64,000 nt of DNA from Confluentibacter citreus (GTDB lineage Bacteria; Bacteroidota; Bacteroidia; Flavobacteriales; Flavobacteriaceae): NCBI RefSeq assembly GCF_002807055.1, contig NZ_NIXN01000002.1, positions 248,001-312,000 on the forward strand, read 5' to 3'. The notes below the pieces were generated by a model. The model searched no databases. It had not been told where the DNA came from and saw nothing but the letters and a program-made list of their open reading frames with translations. A program made the translations under genes and the position numbers. Positions 33,019 to 42,952 of the stretch are shown here, piece after piece. The stretch's first letter is position 1; every line of letters begins with the position of its first letter.

Positions 33019-34851
33019 TTAATTGACTTCTAACGATTGAAGTGATACTAATTTATTATAGGTTCCGTTCATTCTCAATAGCTCTTCGTGGGTACCTTGC
33101 TCTACAATCACACCTTTTTTCATGACAACAATGAGGTCTGCTTTTTGTATGGTTGAAAGCCTGTGGGCAATCACTATGGCGGTGCGGTTTTCCATCATGT
33201 TCTCAATCGCATCTTGGACCAGCTTTTCAGATTCGGTGTCCAACGCCGATGTGGCTTCATCAAGAATCATGATGGGAGGATTTTTCATCACCGCTCTTGC
33301 TATGGCAATACGCTGCCTTTGTCCGCCCGAAAGCAAGCTGCCACCATCCCCTACATTGTTGTTGTACTTATTAGGAAACTCCGAAATAAAGTTGTGTGCA
33401 TTGGCTATTTTTGCTGCCGCTATAATTTTTTCTTCACTGGCATCATCAATTCCTAGGGATATGTTGTTGGCAATGGTATCATTAAACAAAATAGAATCTT
33501 GAGCTACGATGCCCATCTGTTCCCGTAAGGATTTTGAAGTCACATCCTTAATATCAACACCATCAAAAGTAATACTACCTTCGTTGACGTCGTAAAAACG
33601 CGTCACTAAGTTAGCTAAAGTCGACTTCCCACTTCCAGACTCCCCTACCAAGGCTACGGTTTTCCCTTTGGGAACGGTCAGGTTAAAATGCTTCAACACA
33701 TAATCGTCCTTGTATTTAAAAGAGACATTCTGAAACTTTATTTCTTTATGGAAGCCTGTAATGACTTTGGCGTTTGGCTTATCCTTTAACGGGTTTTCGG
33801 CATCTAAAATGAATGCAATCCGTTCATAAGCGGCATTCCCACCCAGCAATGCGTGGTGTGCTTTGGTGATGGCCTTCGCTGGCGTTAAAATCTGATACGC
33901 CAAACCCATATACGCCATAAAAGCCCCGCCACTTAGCGACTGTTCCACAAGCACCAACATCCCCCCATAAACAAGCAACACCGAAATAACAAAAATTCCC
34001 AAAAACTCGCTTACCGGAGCTGATAAACTCATTTTCTTTCCAACGGAATTATTGAGTGTATTGATGTTTTCCGTAAAATCATTAAATTTTTTGGAAAAAT
34101 AGGATTCGGACGTAAAGTTTTTAATGATTTTTATGCCTCCTAAAGTTTCCTCTATATTGGACAACAGACCGCCTTCCAAGGCAAAAATATCACCTGATTG
34201 GCTTTTAATGCTTTTTCCTGCTTTTGAAATAAAATATCCTGAAATGGGAATAAAGAACAGTACAAATACGGTTAATTTCCAACTTATGGCAAACATGCCT
34301 ATGAGCGTAAAAAAGATTGTTAAAGGCTCCCTGACCATCATTAAAATACTCATAAAAGATACTTTTATGGTATTAATATCGGAAGTCATCCTGGCGATGA
34401 GGTCACCCTTACGTTCATTAGAAAAGAACCCTACGTTTAACGTGATTACTTTATTATAAACGTCTTGCCTAAGGTCTTTTAAGATGCCATTATTCAAATA
34501 TGTCATATATAAAATAGACAGATAATTAAATAGGTTTTTTAACAAAAACGTACTCAATACCAAACCCACTATGGTTATCAACGTCATCAAGGGACCCTTA
34601 GAATCCCGGGTTGTGGTAATAAAATAATTAAGGTAGTTTTCAATATAGTTTAAATCAATATCCCTAATTCCATTAAAATCAGGTTTTACCCTTAATTTTT
34701 CGCCTTCATCAAAAAGCACTTTAACCATGGGCAATAAAGACAGCATGGATATGGAAGAAAAAAGGGCATATAGGATATTAAAAACAATGCTTAGGATTTG
34801 GATTTTTTTGTAGGGTATAAGGTATTTAAGGAATCTTTTAAAATTCTTCAT
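33019..34851 (-). CDS. MsbA-like ABC exporter (fused membrane and ATPase domains)
   Basis: A 610-residue half transporter. Six membrane helices occupy the first 320 or so residues, then an ATPase with Walker A GESGSGKST, Q-loop, signature LSGGQRQRIAIARA, Walker B IMILDEATSALD and the switch His in IAHRLSTI. Such proteins flip lipid-linked sugars, lipid A or peptides out of the cytoplasm. It lies between two glycosyltransferases, which supports export of a lipid-linked glycan. It works as a homodimer. Confidence 0.92.
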   Translation of the reverse strand: MKNFKRFLKYLIPYKKIQILSIVFNILYALFSSISMLSLLPMVKVLFDEGEKLRVKPDFNGIRDIDLNYIENYLNYFITTTRDSKGPLMTLITIVGLVLSTFLLKNLFNYLSILYMTYLNNGILKDLRQDVYNKVITLNVGFFSNERKGDLIARMTSDINTIKVSFMSILMMVREPLTIFFTLIGMFAISWKLTVFVLFFIPISGYFISKAGKSIKSQSGDIFALEGGLLSNIEETLGGIKIIKNFTSESYFSKKFNDFTENINTLNNSVGKKMSLSAPVSEFLGIFVISVLLVYGGMLVLVEQSLSGGAFMAYMGLAYQILTPAKAITKAHHALLGGNAAYERIAFILDAENPLKDKPNAKVITGFHKEIKFQNVSFKYKDDYVLKHFNLTVPKGKTVALVGESGSGKSTLANLVTRFYDVNEGSITFDGVDIKDVTSKSLREQMGIVAQDSILFNDTIANNISLGIDDASEEKIIAAAKIANAHNFISEFPNKYNNNVGDGGSLLSGGQRQRIAIARAVMKNPPIMILDEATSALDTESEKLVQDAIENMMENRTAIVIAHRLSTIQKADLIVVMKKGVIVEQGTHEELLRMNGTYNKLVSLQSLEVN

Positions 34852-34903
34852 TGATGTGAAATCTTCAATTTATTAAGGGAATTACTAACTATGAGGGGCG
34901 GGT

Positions 34904-35977
34904 TTATAAAATGCTTTTATAAACTTCAATATACTGCTTGGCGGCATTCTCCCATGTAAATTGTTGTGAACGTTGTATGTATTCGGCCGTAAACATGTCT
35001 TTATTGTTTTCAAACATAGTCATCCCTTCTACAAAAACACTTGCCATGTACTCCGCTTCAAAATTTTCCCAGTAGAAAGACTTTTCCCCTCCTATTTCCG
35101 GTAGTGAGGTGTTAATGGATAAAAACACGGGCTTACCAAAGGTCATGGCTTCCAAAACGGGCAAACCAAAACCTTCCCTTAAGGAAGGAAACGCAAATGC
35201 CAGACAATTTTTATAATAGAATATTTTCTCTGATTCCGTGATATTGCCAAGCAAAAAGACTCTTTTCTCTAACTTGTATTTTTGAATCATGCGTTTCAAA
35301 ATTTCGGCATATCCAGTCTTCATTTCTCCGGCTATCACCAAATCTATATCCGTTAAAAACAGCAACATTTCAATGAGTGTGTGGAAGTTTTTCTTCTCCA
35401 CCAATTTCCCAATTGAAAATATAAAAGGCTTGTTTGGAATAAAATTGGTAAATGTATCTGTCGATATGGTGGAATGATTATTAAACGTATTTCCGTTATA
35501 AATCACGTATTCTGGAATATTTGGAACTTTAAAATAATCGTGCGTACTTTTCTTGGCAAACTCTGAAATATAAACCACGGCACGACTCCTTTCTAATTTG
35601 CTTTTAAATTGATTGATTCTAAAATCCAATTTTTTTCCATGTTCTTCATTCAAAAAATTGACATCATGCACCGTTAACAAATAAGGTATCTTATTTGAAG
35701 AAGGTTCAATTTTAGTATTCTGATTTACAGAATGCCACAAACTAAATTTCTCCTTAATCCTAAATAGCGGATATCTTGTAATGGGCAAATATTTTTTGTA
35801 CGATAGTTTTTCGCCCAATTCTTTTTTCGCTGTATCGTTATTGCAGTTAATAACGACTTCGTGTTCATTGAGAAACTCGTTCTCAGCGCTTAGGGCTTTT
35901 GCCAAATTAAAATTGAATTGTCCGAAACCTGTATATAAATTCCTAATGTTGTGTGTTTCTAAAAAAATACTTCTCAT
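34904..35977 (-). CDS. Glycosyltransferase family 1/4 protein
   Basis: A 357-residue GT-B glycosyltransferase. Early residues (TGFGQFNFNLAKAL) form the acceptor side. The donor side has FIFSIGKLVEKKNFHTLIEML and the Glu-x7-Glu motif region FPSLREGFGLPVLEAMTFGKP. It starts the three-gene polysaccharide operon; its upstream gap of 185 bases holds a hairpin but no gene. Confidence 0.88.
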   Translation of the reverse strand: MRSIFLETHNIRNLYTGFGQFNFNLAKALSAENEFLNEHEVVINCNNDTAKKELGEKLSYKKYLPITRYPLFRIKEKFSLWHSVNQNTKIEPSSNKIPYLLTVHDVNFLNEEHGKKLDFRINQFKSKLERSRAVVYISEFAKKSTHDYFKVPNIPEYVIYNGNTFNNHSTISTDTFTNFIPNKPFIFSIGKLVEKKNFHTLIEMLLFLTDIDLVIAGEMKTGYAEILKRMIQKYKLEKRVFLLGNITESEKIFYYKNCLAFAFPSLREGFGLPVLEAMTFGKPVFLSINTSLPEIGGEKSFYWENFEAEYMASVFVEGMTMFENNKDMFTAEYIQRSQQFTWENAAKQYIEVYKSIL

Positions 35978-36080
35978 AGCAATCCTTTTTCTGTTTTATT
36001 TTTTCTTTTTCATTAACATTTAGTTAAAGCCTATTTCAACTAAACATCATAATCTAGATGTGGAAAACATAAATTGGTTG

Positions 36081-36118
36081 CTTCAAATACTATTTAATAA
36101 TTGTGAAATAGTTTGAAG
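36081..36118. repeat. Hairpin between the glycan operon and the FdhA-like gene
   Basis: CTTCAAATACTATTT (36081-36095) pairs with AAATAGTTTGAAG (36106-36118) apart from a two-base bulge. It lies 45 bases beyond the stop of the FdhA-like gene. It has no T-run, so a terminator role is doubtful. Confidence 0.5.
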
Positions 36119-36162
36119 TAATATCAATTCAGAAGGAAGTAAATTATTAGGGAAAGAAAATA

Positions 36163-38466
36163 CTAATTGCTTGTATCAACAATAACTCTAATAACCACAC
36201 TTTTTGAAGCAGGTGTTTTAGCAGTATGTGCAAAACTATCAAGGGGCACTAACACATTGGTTTCAGGAAAATACGTCGCACAGCAGTTTTTCGGAATATC
36301 GTAACCCACGACTTTAAAATTATCAGCTTTTCTAAGAACGCCATTGAATTCAGATTGTAAATTGACGATTTGCTGGTCTTTTAAATTCCTGATTTTCATA
36401 TCATCCCGATTCATGAAAATGATGCGTCGTTCATTAAAAACACCTCGGTATCGATCGTCCAATCCGTAAATGGTGGTATTAAATTGGTCGTGACTACGTA
36501 TGGTCATCATAATCAATTCATCATCCTTCAATCTCCATTCTGGGAGTTTATTGATGGTAAAATGGGCTTTTCCTGTTTTAGTTTTAAAACGGCGTTCCCT
36601 TGCACCATTTGGTAAATAAAATCCTGAAGGTTGTTTTAGTCGGTTATTATAATCTTCAAATCCTTCTATAACCCCTTGAATATCATCACGCACCAAATTA
36701 TAATCGTCTTTGTAATTTAGCCACTTAATCTTAGTTCTACTTTTTAAAGTAGCATTAGCAATGCCACAAACAACGGCGACTTCACTCATTAAATCAGATG
36801 AACAAGGTTCTAAAATCCCTTTGGTAGAAGACACCACACCCATAGAATTTTCGACACTTTGTACTTGAATGCCCGTTTTTTGATAATCTTTTTCCGTACG
36901 TCCCAAACAGGGTAAAATCAGGGCTTCTTTACCAGTTACTAGATGCGAGCGATTTAATTTCGTACTGACATGAACCGTTAAATCGCAATTAGCCATCCCT
37001 TTGGCGGAATAGGTGGTATCTGGCACAGCCGAAATAAAATTACCCCCCATGCCGAAAAAGACTTTGACTTTGCCTTCATTCATGGCTTTTATGGCATCAA
37101 TGACTGAATAACCGTGTTGTGATTTTGGTTTAAATCCGTATTTATTTTCAATTTTATCCAGAAACGCTTGGGGAGCGGCTTCCCAAATACCAACCGTTCT
37201 ATCTCCTTGCACGTTGGAATGTCCGCGTACCGGACAAGTGCCTGAGCCTTCTTTTCCAATACTACCTTTCAGCAATAATAAATTAACCAATTCCCGAATG
37301 TTATCAACCGCATTTTGGTGTTGTGTTAACCCCATTGCCCAACAGAAAATAATCCTATTTTTAGATAAAATCAACTCGAAAGCGTCATCAAATATCCCTT
37401 TTGAAATTCCTGCTGCTTGTAAGCATGCCTCAAAATCATAGGTTTTTAAATCCGAAATAAAAGCCTCAAATCCATGTGTATGATCTTTGATAAAATCCAA
37501 ATCAAATACACCACCTTCAATCTCTTCTTTTTCTAATAATTTAATCAATAAAGCTTTAAAAAAAGCGACATCACCATTGATGGTAATTGGCACAAAAACA
37601 TCGGTTAATGTAGTTCCACCAGAGAGCAATTTAATCGGACTCTGGGGGTTTGCAAAGCTTATCAAACCAACCTCAGGTAAAGGATTGACCGTTATAATCT
37701 TACCACCATTATTTTTACACTTTTCTAGAGCATTCAACATACGTGGATGGTTAGTTCCTGGATTTTGCCCCACAACCAGCACCAATTCCGCTTTATATAA
37801 ATCGTCTAAGGTGACAGATCCTTTGCCAATTCCCAAGGTTTCAGATAAGGCACTCCCACTGGCTTCGTGGCACATATTGGAACAATCTGGTAAATTAGAC
37901 GTTCCAAATTCACGCACAAATAACTGATACAAAAAAGCAGCTTCATTGGTGGTTCTTCCCGATGTATAAAACACAGCTTCATCAGGATTTTCCAAAGCAT
38001 TTAAATGTGTTGCAACTTTATTAAAAGCGTCTTCCCATGAAATGGGTTGATAATGTGTGCCGCCTTTAGGTAAATACATGGGTTCAGAAAGCCTTCCTGA
38101 TTTACCGATTTCAAAATCCGATAATTCAGCAAGTTCGTCAACAGCATGGGTTGCAAAAAAATCTCGATTGATAAGTTTGTTTTGCATTTCTTCCGTCATG
38201 GCTTTAATCCCGTTTTCGCAGTATTCGCCTATGGAGGAACGCTCGTCATCAGGATCTGGCCACGCACAACCAGGACAGTCAAAACCTCCTTTTTGGTTCA
38301 TTTTAAGGGATGTTTTTATGGCATCCCATGGCTTCGTATATTTTAAAACATGGGTAACGGAAGACTTCAAAGCACCAAATCCCACACTATTTTGAGGCGG
38401 TGTTTTAATATTTAAATCGGTAAAAGTTTCTGGTGTTTGTGCTTTCTTTTCTGCGGAAGAACCCAT
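36163..38466 (-). CDS. FdhA/YdeP-family molybdopterin oxidoreductase
   Basis: A cytoplasmic Mo-bisMGD protein of 767 residues in the FdhF-like alpha-subunit/YdeP family (TIGR01701-like). The N-terminal signature is GGFDCPGCAWPDPDDERSS, with the group's altered cluster cysteines. SNLPDCSNMCHEASGSAL contains the likely Mo-site Cys, and SHDQFNTTIYGLDDRYRG near the C-terminus belongs to the dinucleotide-binding domain. The natural substrate of this family is not settled; formate dehydrogenase is only a legacy name. The next genes upstream encode a MocA-like cytidylyltransferase and XdhC. Confidence 0.88.
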   Translation of the reverse strand: MGSSAEKKAQTPETFTDLNIKTPPQNSVGFGALKSSVTHVLKYTKPWDAIKTSLKMNQKGGFDCPGCAWPDPDDERSSIGEYCENGIKAMTEEMQNKLINRDFFATHAVDELAELSDFEIGKSGRLSEPMYLPKGGTHYQPISWEDAFNKVATHLNALENPDEAVFYTSGRTTNEAAFLYQLFVREFGTSNLPDCSNMCHEASGSALSETLGIGKGSVTLDDLYKAELVLVVGQNPGTNHPRMLNALEKCKNNGGKIITVNPLPEVGLISFANPQSPIKLLSGGTTLTDVFVPITINGDVAFFKALLIKLLEKEEIEGGVFDLDFIKDHTHGFEAFISDLKTYDFEACLQAAGISKGIFDDAFELILSKNRIIFCWAMGLTQHQNAVDNIRELVNLLLLKGSIGKEGSGTCPVRGHSNVQGDRTVGIWEAAPQAFLDKIENKYGFKPKSQHGYSVIDAIKAMNEGKVKVFFGMGGNFISAVPDTTYSAKGMANCDLTVHVSTKLNRSHLVTGKEALILPCLGRTEKDYQKTGIQVQSVENSMGVVSSTKGILEPCSSDLMSEVAVVCGIANATLKSRTKIKWLNYKDDYNLVRDDIQGVIEGFEDYNNRLKQPSGFYLPNGARERRFKTKTGKAHFTINKLPEWRLKDDELIMMTIRSHDQFNTTIYGLDDRYRGVFNERRIIFMNRDDMKIRNLKDQQIVNLQSEFNGVLRKADNFKVVGYDIPKNCCATYFPETNVLVPLDSFAHTAKTPASKSVVIRVIVDTSN

Positions 38467-38468
38467 GG

Positions 38469-39086
38469 TTACTTTTTAAAATTTGATTGATACAAATTAA
38501 TGTAATCTTCATTGGTATCCAAATCCATATTTTTTTCAGGGGGCAACAAACCCAAAACTTGGTCCTGATATTTTATTAAAATGTCCTTAGCCCCTTGGTC
38601 GTCATGTAACATTGACAAGTCATCAAAATAAACTTTATCAAAAAACGCAGGAACGCCATATTTTCCACCACCATAAGATGTGGCTATGATTTTATTTTCA
38701 TTAGGCTTAAATTTTGAAACTAATGACTTTAAAAAATCAGCCGTGATTAAGGGTTGGTCGCATAATATTATTAGAATGCCATCGACCTTCGATTTTGAAT
38801 TTTGTAAATGTTTGATCGCAAAAGCAATAGAGGTACCCAAACCTTTTTCCCAATGCGTATTGTTTAATATGGTAATTTCTGAATTCTCAATATTTTGATT
38901 AATCAGTTCAAAATGAGCCCCCAAAACCACAATAAGTTTTTTAGGATTCACTTTTGAAGCGATTTTTATGGCGTGACCGATTAAAGTATCATCTCCCCAT
39001 TTTAATAATTGCTTAGGTTTACCCATGCGTTTGGATGCACCAGCAGCTAATATAATGATGGCGATGTTTGATTGGGATGCAATCAT
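38469..39086 (-). CDS. mocA: MocA-like molybdenum cofactor cytidylyltransferase
   Basis: A 205-residue nucleotidyltransferase. The N-terminus is IIILAAGASKRMGKPKQLLKWG and the metal-binding region ILCDQPLI, both as in MocA. It makes the cytidine form of the Mo cofactor used by xanthine-dehydrogenase-type enzymes, such as the one encoded at 40213-42369. It lies between the FdhA-like gene (2-base gap) and xdhC (6-base gap). Confidence 0.87.
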   Translation of the reverse strand: MIASQSNIAIIILAAGASKRMGKPKQLLKWGDDTLIGHAIKIASKVNPKKLIVVLGAHFELINQNIENSEITILNNTHWEKGLGTSIAFAIKHLQNSKSKVDGILIILCDQPLITADFLKSLVSKFKPNENKIIATSYGGGKYGVPAFFDKVYFDDLSMLHDDQGAKDILIKYQDQVLGLLPPEKNMDLDTNEDYINLYQSNFKK

Positions 39087-39092
39087 TAAAAG

Positions 39093-40112
39093 CTATGAAT
39101 TAGAATGGATTTTCCCTGATTTTTTGCTCAATGAGATGGTATCTCTGTTTCTAGTCACCGCCAAGATTTCAGCTATAATGGAAATGGCAATTTCCTGGGG
39201 TGTTTCTGAACCGATATCAATGCCTGCAGGACCATGAATCCGCTCTAAAAAAGCATCTTCAACATCCGGACAATATTCTATGAATTGTGCCAATAAATCC
39301 TCGCGCCTTTTGGTTGGCCCCAAGACACCAATGTAATTAGGATTTGTCTCTTTTAAAGCTACCAAAAAACGTAAATCGTTGGCAAAACTATGGGTCATTA
39401 AAACGATGGCCGTTTGGTTGTCTATTAAACTTATATCAATCGCTTCAGGAGTAATGGCATGAAATTCTGATGCTCCCGGAAAATTTTCAATGGTTTTAGC
39501 GTCTTTAGCTCCAGCGATGATAGTGACTTCCCAACCTGTTAAAGTGGCGTATTTACAAAGTTGTACGGCGTCATGCTCTGCCCCAACAATAACCAATTTG
39601 GAACAAGCTGATAATGTTTGTTTGAATACTGAAAGGTTTTCCCTTTGTGCTTCGAAAGGATTTCCTAAACTGAATGTGGTTTCCTTCAATTTTACAAAAG
39701 ACCCTAATCCATCTAGACTTTCTTCGCTTTTTGTAAAATAAGAATGGATTTCGAAGGCATGTCTTTCTTTAATACATTTTGAAAAAGCGGTTTCAAAGGC
39801 TTCTACTGGTTGAAACAATTCTAATAAAATATACAAAACACCTTCACAACCCAAACGGTACCTGCCATCATAAGTCATTATTTTGGACTGTCCCGTTTTA
39901 AAAACAGTTTGTGATTGTAGCAATATTTCCTTTTCAACACAACCACCACTGACAGCGCCAACCATTTGGTTATTTTCAAGAATCAGCATTCGCACACCTG
40001 GCCTACGGTACGACGATCCATCTAAGGCTACCACAGATGCCAATACCGATTTTATTCCTTGTTTTTTGGCTGATAATCCTTGATGGACAATATCCTTAAA
40101 TTCATGCGTCAT
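39093..40112 (-). CDS. XdhC/CoxI-family molybdoenzyme maturation factor
   Basis: A 339-residue protein. The N-terminal XdhC/CoxI domain has GSSYRRPGVRMLI and GAVSGGCVE; the C-terminal Rossmann-like XdhC_C domain has GAEHDAVQL and GPAGIDIGSETPQEIAISI. XdhC proteins bind the Mo cofactor and help put it, with its sulfido ligand, into xanthine-dehydrogenase-family enzymes. Gene order with mocA and the two oxidoreductase subunits supports that role here. Confidence 0.92.
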   Translation of the reverse strand: MTHEFKDIVHQGLSAKKQGIKSVLASVVALDGSSYRRPGVRMLILENNQMVGAVSGGCVEKEILLQSQTVFKTGQSKIMTYDGRYRLGCEGVLYILLELFQPVEAFETAFSKCIKERHAFEIHSYFTKSEESLDGLGSFVKLKETTFSLGNPFEAQRENLSVFKQTLSACSKLVIVGAEHDAVQLCKYATLTGWEVTIIAGAKDAKTIENFPGASEFHAITPEAIDISLIDNQTAIVLMTHSFANDLRFLVALKETNPNYIGVLGPTKRREDLLAQFIEYCPDVEDAFLERIHGPAGIDIGSETPQEIAISIIAEILAVTRNRDTISLSKKSGKIHSNS

Positions 40113-40117
40113 AGTAT

Positions 40118-40205
40118 TGTTTGATGTTGAGTTGTTTGGTGTTGAGTCGTTTTTGTTAAGTTGACTTTAGTGAACAGCTTAACAAAAAACGACTAAACGA
40201 CTTCA
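40118..40205. repeat. Hairpin element of the GTTGAGTCGTTT type
   Basis: AGTCGTTTTTGTTAAG (40145-40160) pairs with CTTAACAAAAAACGACT (40178-40194). The left side is preceded by further words GTTTGATGTTGAGTTG and TTTGGTGTTGAG. It fills the gap between the oxidoreductase and xdhC genes. Confidence 0.75.
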
Positions 40206-40212
40206 CTAATAA

Positions 40213-42369
40213 TTACGAAACGACTTCAATAACCTCTTCCATATATTTAAGATACGGTTGAATTCTATAACGTTGCCCAGTTGCTGCTTTAATGGCATTA
40301 GAAATTGCTGCTCCTACAGGTGGTAACGACGGTTCTCCCAAACCAGTTGGGTCTTCATTGCTATCAACAAAATAGGTTTCAACCAGAGGAGTTTCCATCA
40401 TTCGTATCAAACGATAACTATCATAATTTAAAGATTGTGGCTTCCCTTTCAGGAATCTCATTTCGCCATACATGGCATGTCCAATTCCATCAATGATACC
40501 GCCTTCAATCTGGTTTTTTGCCCCGAGTGGATTGACAACAATACCACAATCTACCGCACAATACACTTTAGTCACTACGGGTTTATTATCTTTTAGAACA
40601 ACTTCAGCAACCTCAGCAACATATGAATTATGACTGTAATACACACTAAACCCTTGGTATACGCCTTCTTTGGATTTACCCCAATTGGCTTTTTCGGCAG
40701 CCAATTTAATGACACCAATCATACGTTCTGGGGACCATTCTAAATCAGCTTTATTTTTTTTAGCTTTTTCTAAAAGTTCCAAGCGCAATTTTACAGGATC
40801 TTGGTTTAATTCTTCGGCAATTTCATCGATAAACGTTTGCTCAGCTGTTGCTAAAAAGTTACAAACTGGCGCGCGCCAAGGCCCAGTAGTAATTTCGCTC
40901 GGCAATTGCGCTGCTTCCACTTTATAATTATCTATGCAGCCAGCTGGAAAATAACTGGCTCTGGATTTATTAATACTACTGCCAACAGCAGTTTCTTTTA
41001 AATGATAGCCAACCAACTTGGAATTCTTTATTGCTGCACTTATTTTATATTTTACTATGGGTCTGTAAAATCCGCCAGCCATATCATCTTCCCTTGTGTA
41101 AACCAACTTGACTGGTTTTTTTGAGATGTTGGAGATTTCAGCAGCCTCTACGGCATAATCACCTATCAATCTTCTACCAAAACCACCTCCGATTCTTGTC
41201 AATGCTAAATGCACCGTCTCAATATCCCTTTTCAACAATCCAGCCACTTGCCTTGCCGTGCCTTCTGGTGTTTGAATGGGTCCCGCCAATTCCACTTTAG
41301 CATCCGTAACATGTGCAAAAAAGTTCATGGGTTCCATACAGCTATGTGGTAAAAAAGGTGCTTCATAAGTGTATTCAATGACCTTATCTGCACTGTTTTT
41401 TGCTCTATCTATATTACCATCAGATCGCACTGCTTTTAGTTTATCGGAATCAAACAAGTTGGTAAGTTCTAGATCATGTTCTTCAGTACTCATCAGTTTT
41501 TCATCAGAACTCCACTCCGCTATCAATGCTTTTTTTCCATTAATAGCAGCCCAAGTGTTAGTTGCCAACACAGCCACTTTATCCCCAAACTGAAATACAT
41601 CAGTTACACCATTAACATTTCTAGCCTCAGTATCATCAAAACTAACCAGTTTTTGACCAAAAGCGGGAGGTCTTAACGATACGGCATACACCATACCTTC
41701 TACCTTATAATCCAATCCGAATAATGGTTTTCCCGATATGATTTTATCGATATCCACATTCTTAATATCTTTTCCTATGATTTTAAAATCTTTAGGGTCT
41801 TTTAATTTGACATTTTCTGGAACTTCCAAAAGCGCTGCTTCTGAAACAACAGCACCATAACTTAATTTTTCGTTTCTTGAATTTTTTATAATACCTTCTT
41901 CTGTATAACATTCCGAAGGATCAACGCCCCATTTTATGGCAGCGGCATTGATAAGCATTTGCCGTGCGGTAGCGCCTGTTTGTCTTAATGGCATCCAAGA
42001 CGATCGGATGGATTGGCTACCTCCCGCTACCTGTCCTTTATATTTAGTGGTATCCAAATCCGCTTGCTTTACTAAAACATGTTCCCAAGGCACATCCAAT
42101 TCTTCAGCAATCAACATGGGCATGGATGTTTTTACACCTTGACCTATTTCTGGATTTTTGGAATAAATGGTCACCATCCCATTATCAGCAATTTTTATAA
42201 AAGCATTAAAGTCTTTGTAATTTAAGGTTTCAAGGTCTAACAAGACCTTACTGTCAGGTTTGCATGCTTCAAACAATGTAAATCCTATCATTAAACCGCC
42301 AGTGGATAAACCCACGGTTTTTATAAATGACCTTCTATTAAACGATATCGTATTATTAGTTGTTTCCAT
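40213..42369 (-). CDS. Xanthine dehydrogenase-family Mo-binding subunit (IorB-like)
   Basis: A 718-residue Mo-cytosine-dinucleotide subunit of the isoquinoline 1-oxidoreductase/aldehyde oxidase type. The N-terminus carries a twin-arginine signal (NRRSFIKTVGLSTGGLMIGF), so it is likely exported folded. Mo-site segments include GGGFGRR, YTREDDMAGGFYRP and the C-terminal PPVGAAISNAIKAATG; the active Glu would be in the GLGEPSLPP segment. No FAD subunit gene is present, as in other IorAB-type enzymes that use cytochrome or membrane acceptors. The aldehyde or N-heterocycle substrate cannot be told from sequence. Confidence 0.9.
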   Translation of the reverse strand: METTNNTISFNRRSFIKTVGLSTGGLMIGFTLFEACKPDSKVLLDLETLNYKDFNAFIKIADNGMVTIYSKNPEIGQGVKTSMPMLIAEELDVPWEHVLVKQADLDTTKYKGQVAGGSQSIRSSWMPLRQTGATARQMLINAAAIKWGVDPSECYTEEGIIKNSRNEKLSYGAVVSEAALLEVPENVKLKDPKDFKIIGKDIKNVDIDKIISGKPLFGLDYKVEGMVYAVSLRPPAFGQKLVSFDDTEARNVNGVTDVFQFGDKVAVLATNTWAAINGKKALIAEWSSDEKLMSTEEHDLELTNLFDSDKLKAVRSDGNIDRAKNSADKVIEYTYEAPFLPHSCMEPMNFFAHVTDAKVELAGPIQTPEGTARQVAGLLKRDIETVHLALTRIGGGFGRRLIGDYAVEAAEISNISKKPVKLVYTREDDMAGGFYRPIVKYKISAAIKNSKLVGYHLKETAVGSSINKSRASYFPAGCIDNYKVEAAQLPSEITTGPWRAPVCNFLATAEQTFIDEIAEELNQDPVKLRLELLEKAKKNKADLEWSPERMIGVIKLAAEKANWGKSKEGVYQGFSVYYSHNSYVAEVAEVVLKDNKPVVTKVYCAVDCGIVVNPLGAKNQIEGGIIDGIGHAMYGEMRFLKGKPQSLNYDSYRLIRMMETPLVETYFVDSNEDPTGLGEPSLPPVGAAISNAIKAATGQRYRIQPYLKYMEEVIEVVS

Positions 42370-42386
42370 GGTTGTTTTTTAGTTGG

Positions 42387-42842
42387 TTACATTTTAGCGG
42401 CAAGATTCACGGCTTCTTCAATGCGATTGTAGGCACTACATCTGCAAATATTCCCATGCATGGCAGACCTTACTTCTTCTTTTGACGGACTAGGGTTATC
42501 TTCTAAAAACGCAGAAGCCGTCATAATTTGTCCAGCTTGACAATAACCACATTGTGGCACATCAACCTCTTTCCATGCTTTTTGAACAGGATGACTATTA
42601 TCTTCGGAAAGTCCTTCAATGGTAGTGATTTTAGCATCTCCTACTGATGATATCGGCATCAAGCAGCTTCTTGAGGCAACCCCGTCAAGATGAATGGTAC
42701 AGGCTCCACACTGACCAATACCACATCCAAATTTGGTTCCTACCAAATCTAAAAGATCTCTTAACACCCATAATAAAGGCATATTTTCATCTGCCTCAAC
42801 AGTATGGTTTTTCTTGTTGACATTTAAGTTATACGTTGGCAT
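42387..42842 (-). CDS. [2Fe-2S] subunit of xanthine dehydrogenase-family enzyme (IorA-like)
   Basis: A 151-residue subunit with two iron-sulfur sites: GTKFGCGIGQCGACTIHLDG (plant-type C-x4-C-x2-C) and, in the helical domain, CGYCQAGQIM with GNICRCSAYNRI. It passes electrons from the Mo site of the large subunit, encoded 17 bases downstream. It has no export signal and would travel with the TAT-carrying partner. Confidence 0.94.
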   Translation of the reverse strand: MPTYNLNVNKKNHTVEADENMPLLWVLRDLLDLVGTKFGCGIGQCGACTIHLDGVASRSCLMPISSVGDAKITTIEGLSEDNSHPVQKAWKEVDVPQCGYCQAGQIMTASAFLEDNPSPSKEEVRSAMHGNICRCSAYNRIEEAVNLAAKM

Positions 42843-42952
42843 TTTAGTTGGTTTTTTAAAGTTTTTAAATTAATGAATAATCCTAAAACGAAAGAAGTCA
42901 TTCTCTCTAAAAATACAAAAAAGGAAACTAATTATAAAGTTTTAACTTTTTT

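Noticed and set aside
36081-36118. Rho-independent terminator of the FdhA-like operon
   Set aside because: The stem has a bulge and few G or C bases, and no T-run follows in the direction of transcription.
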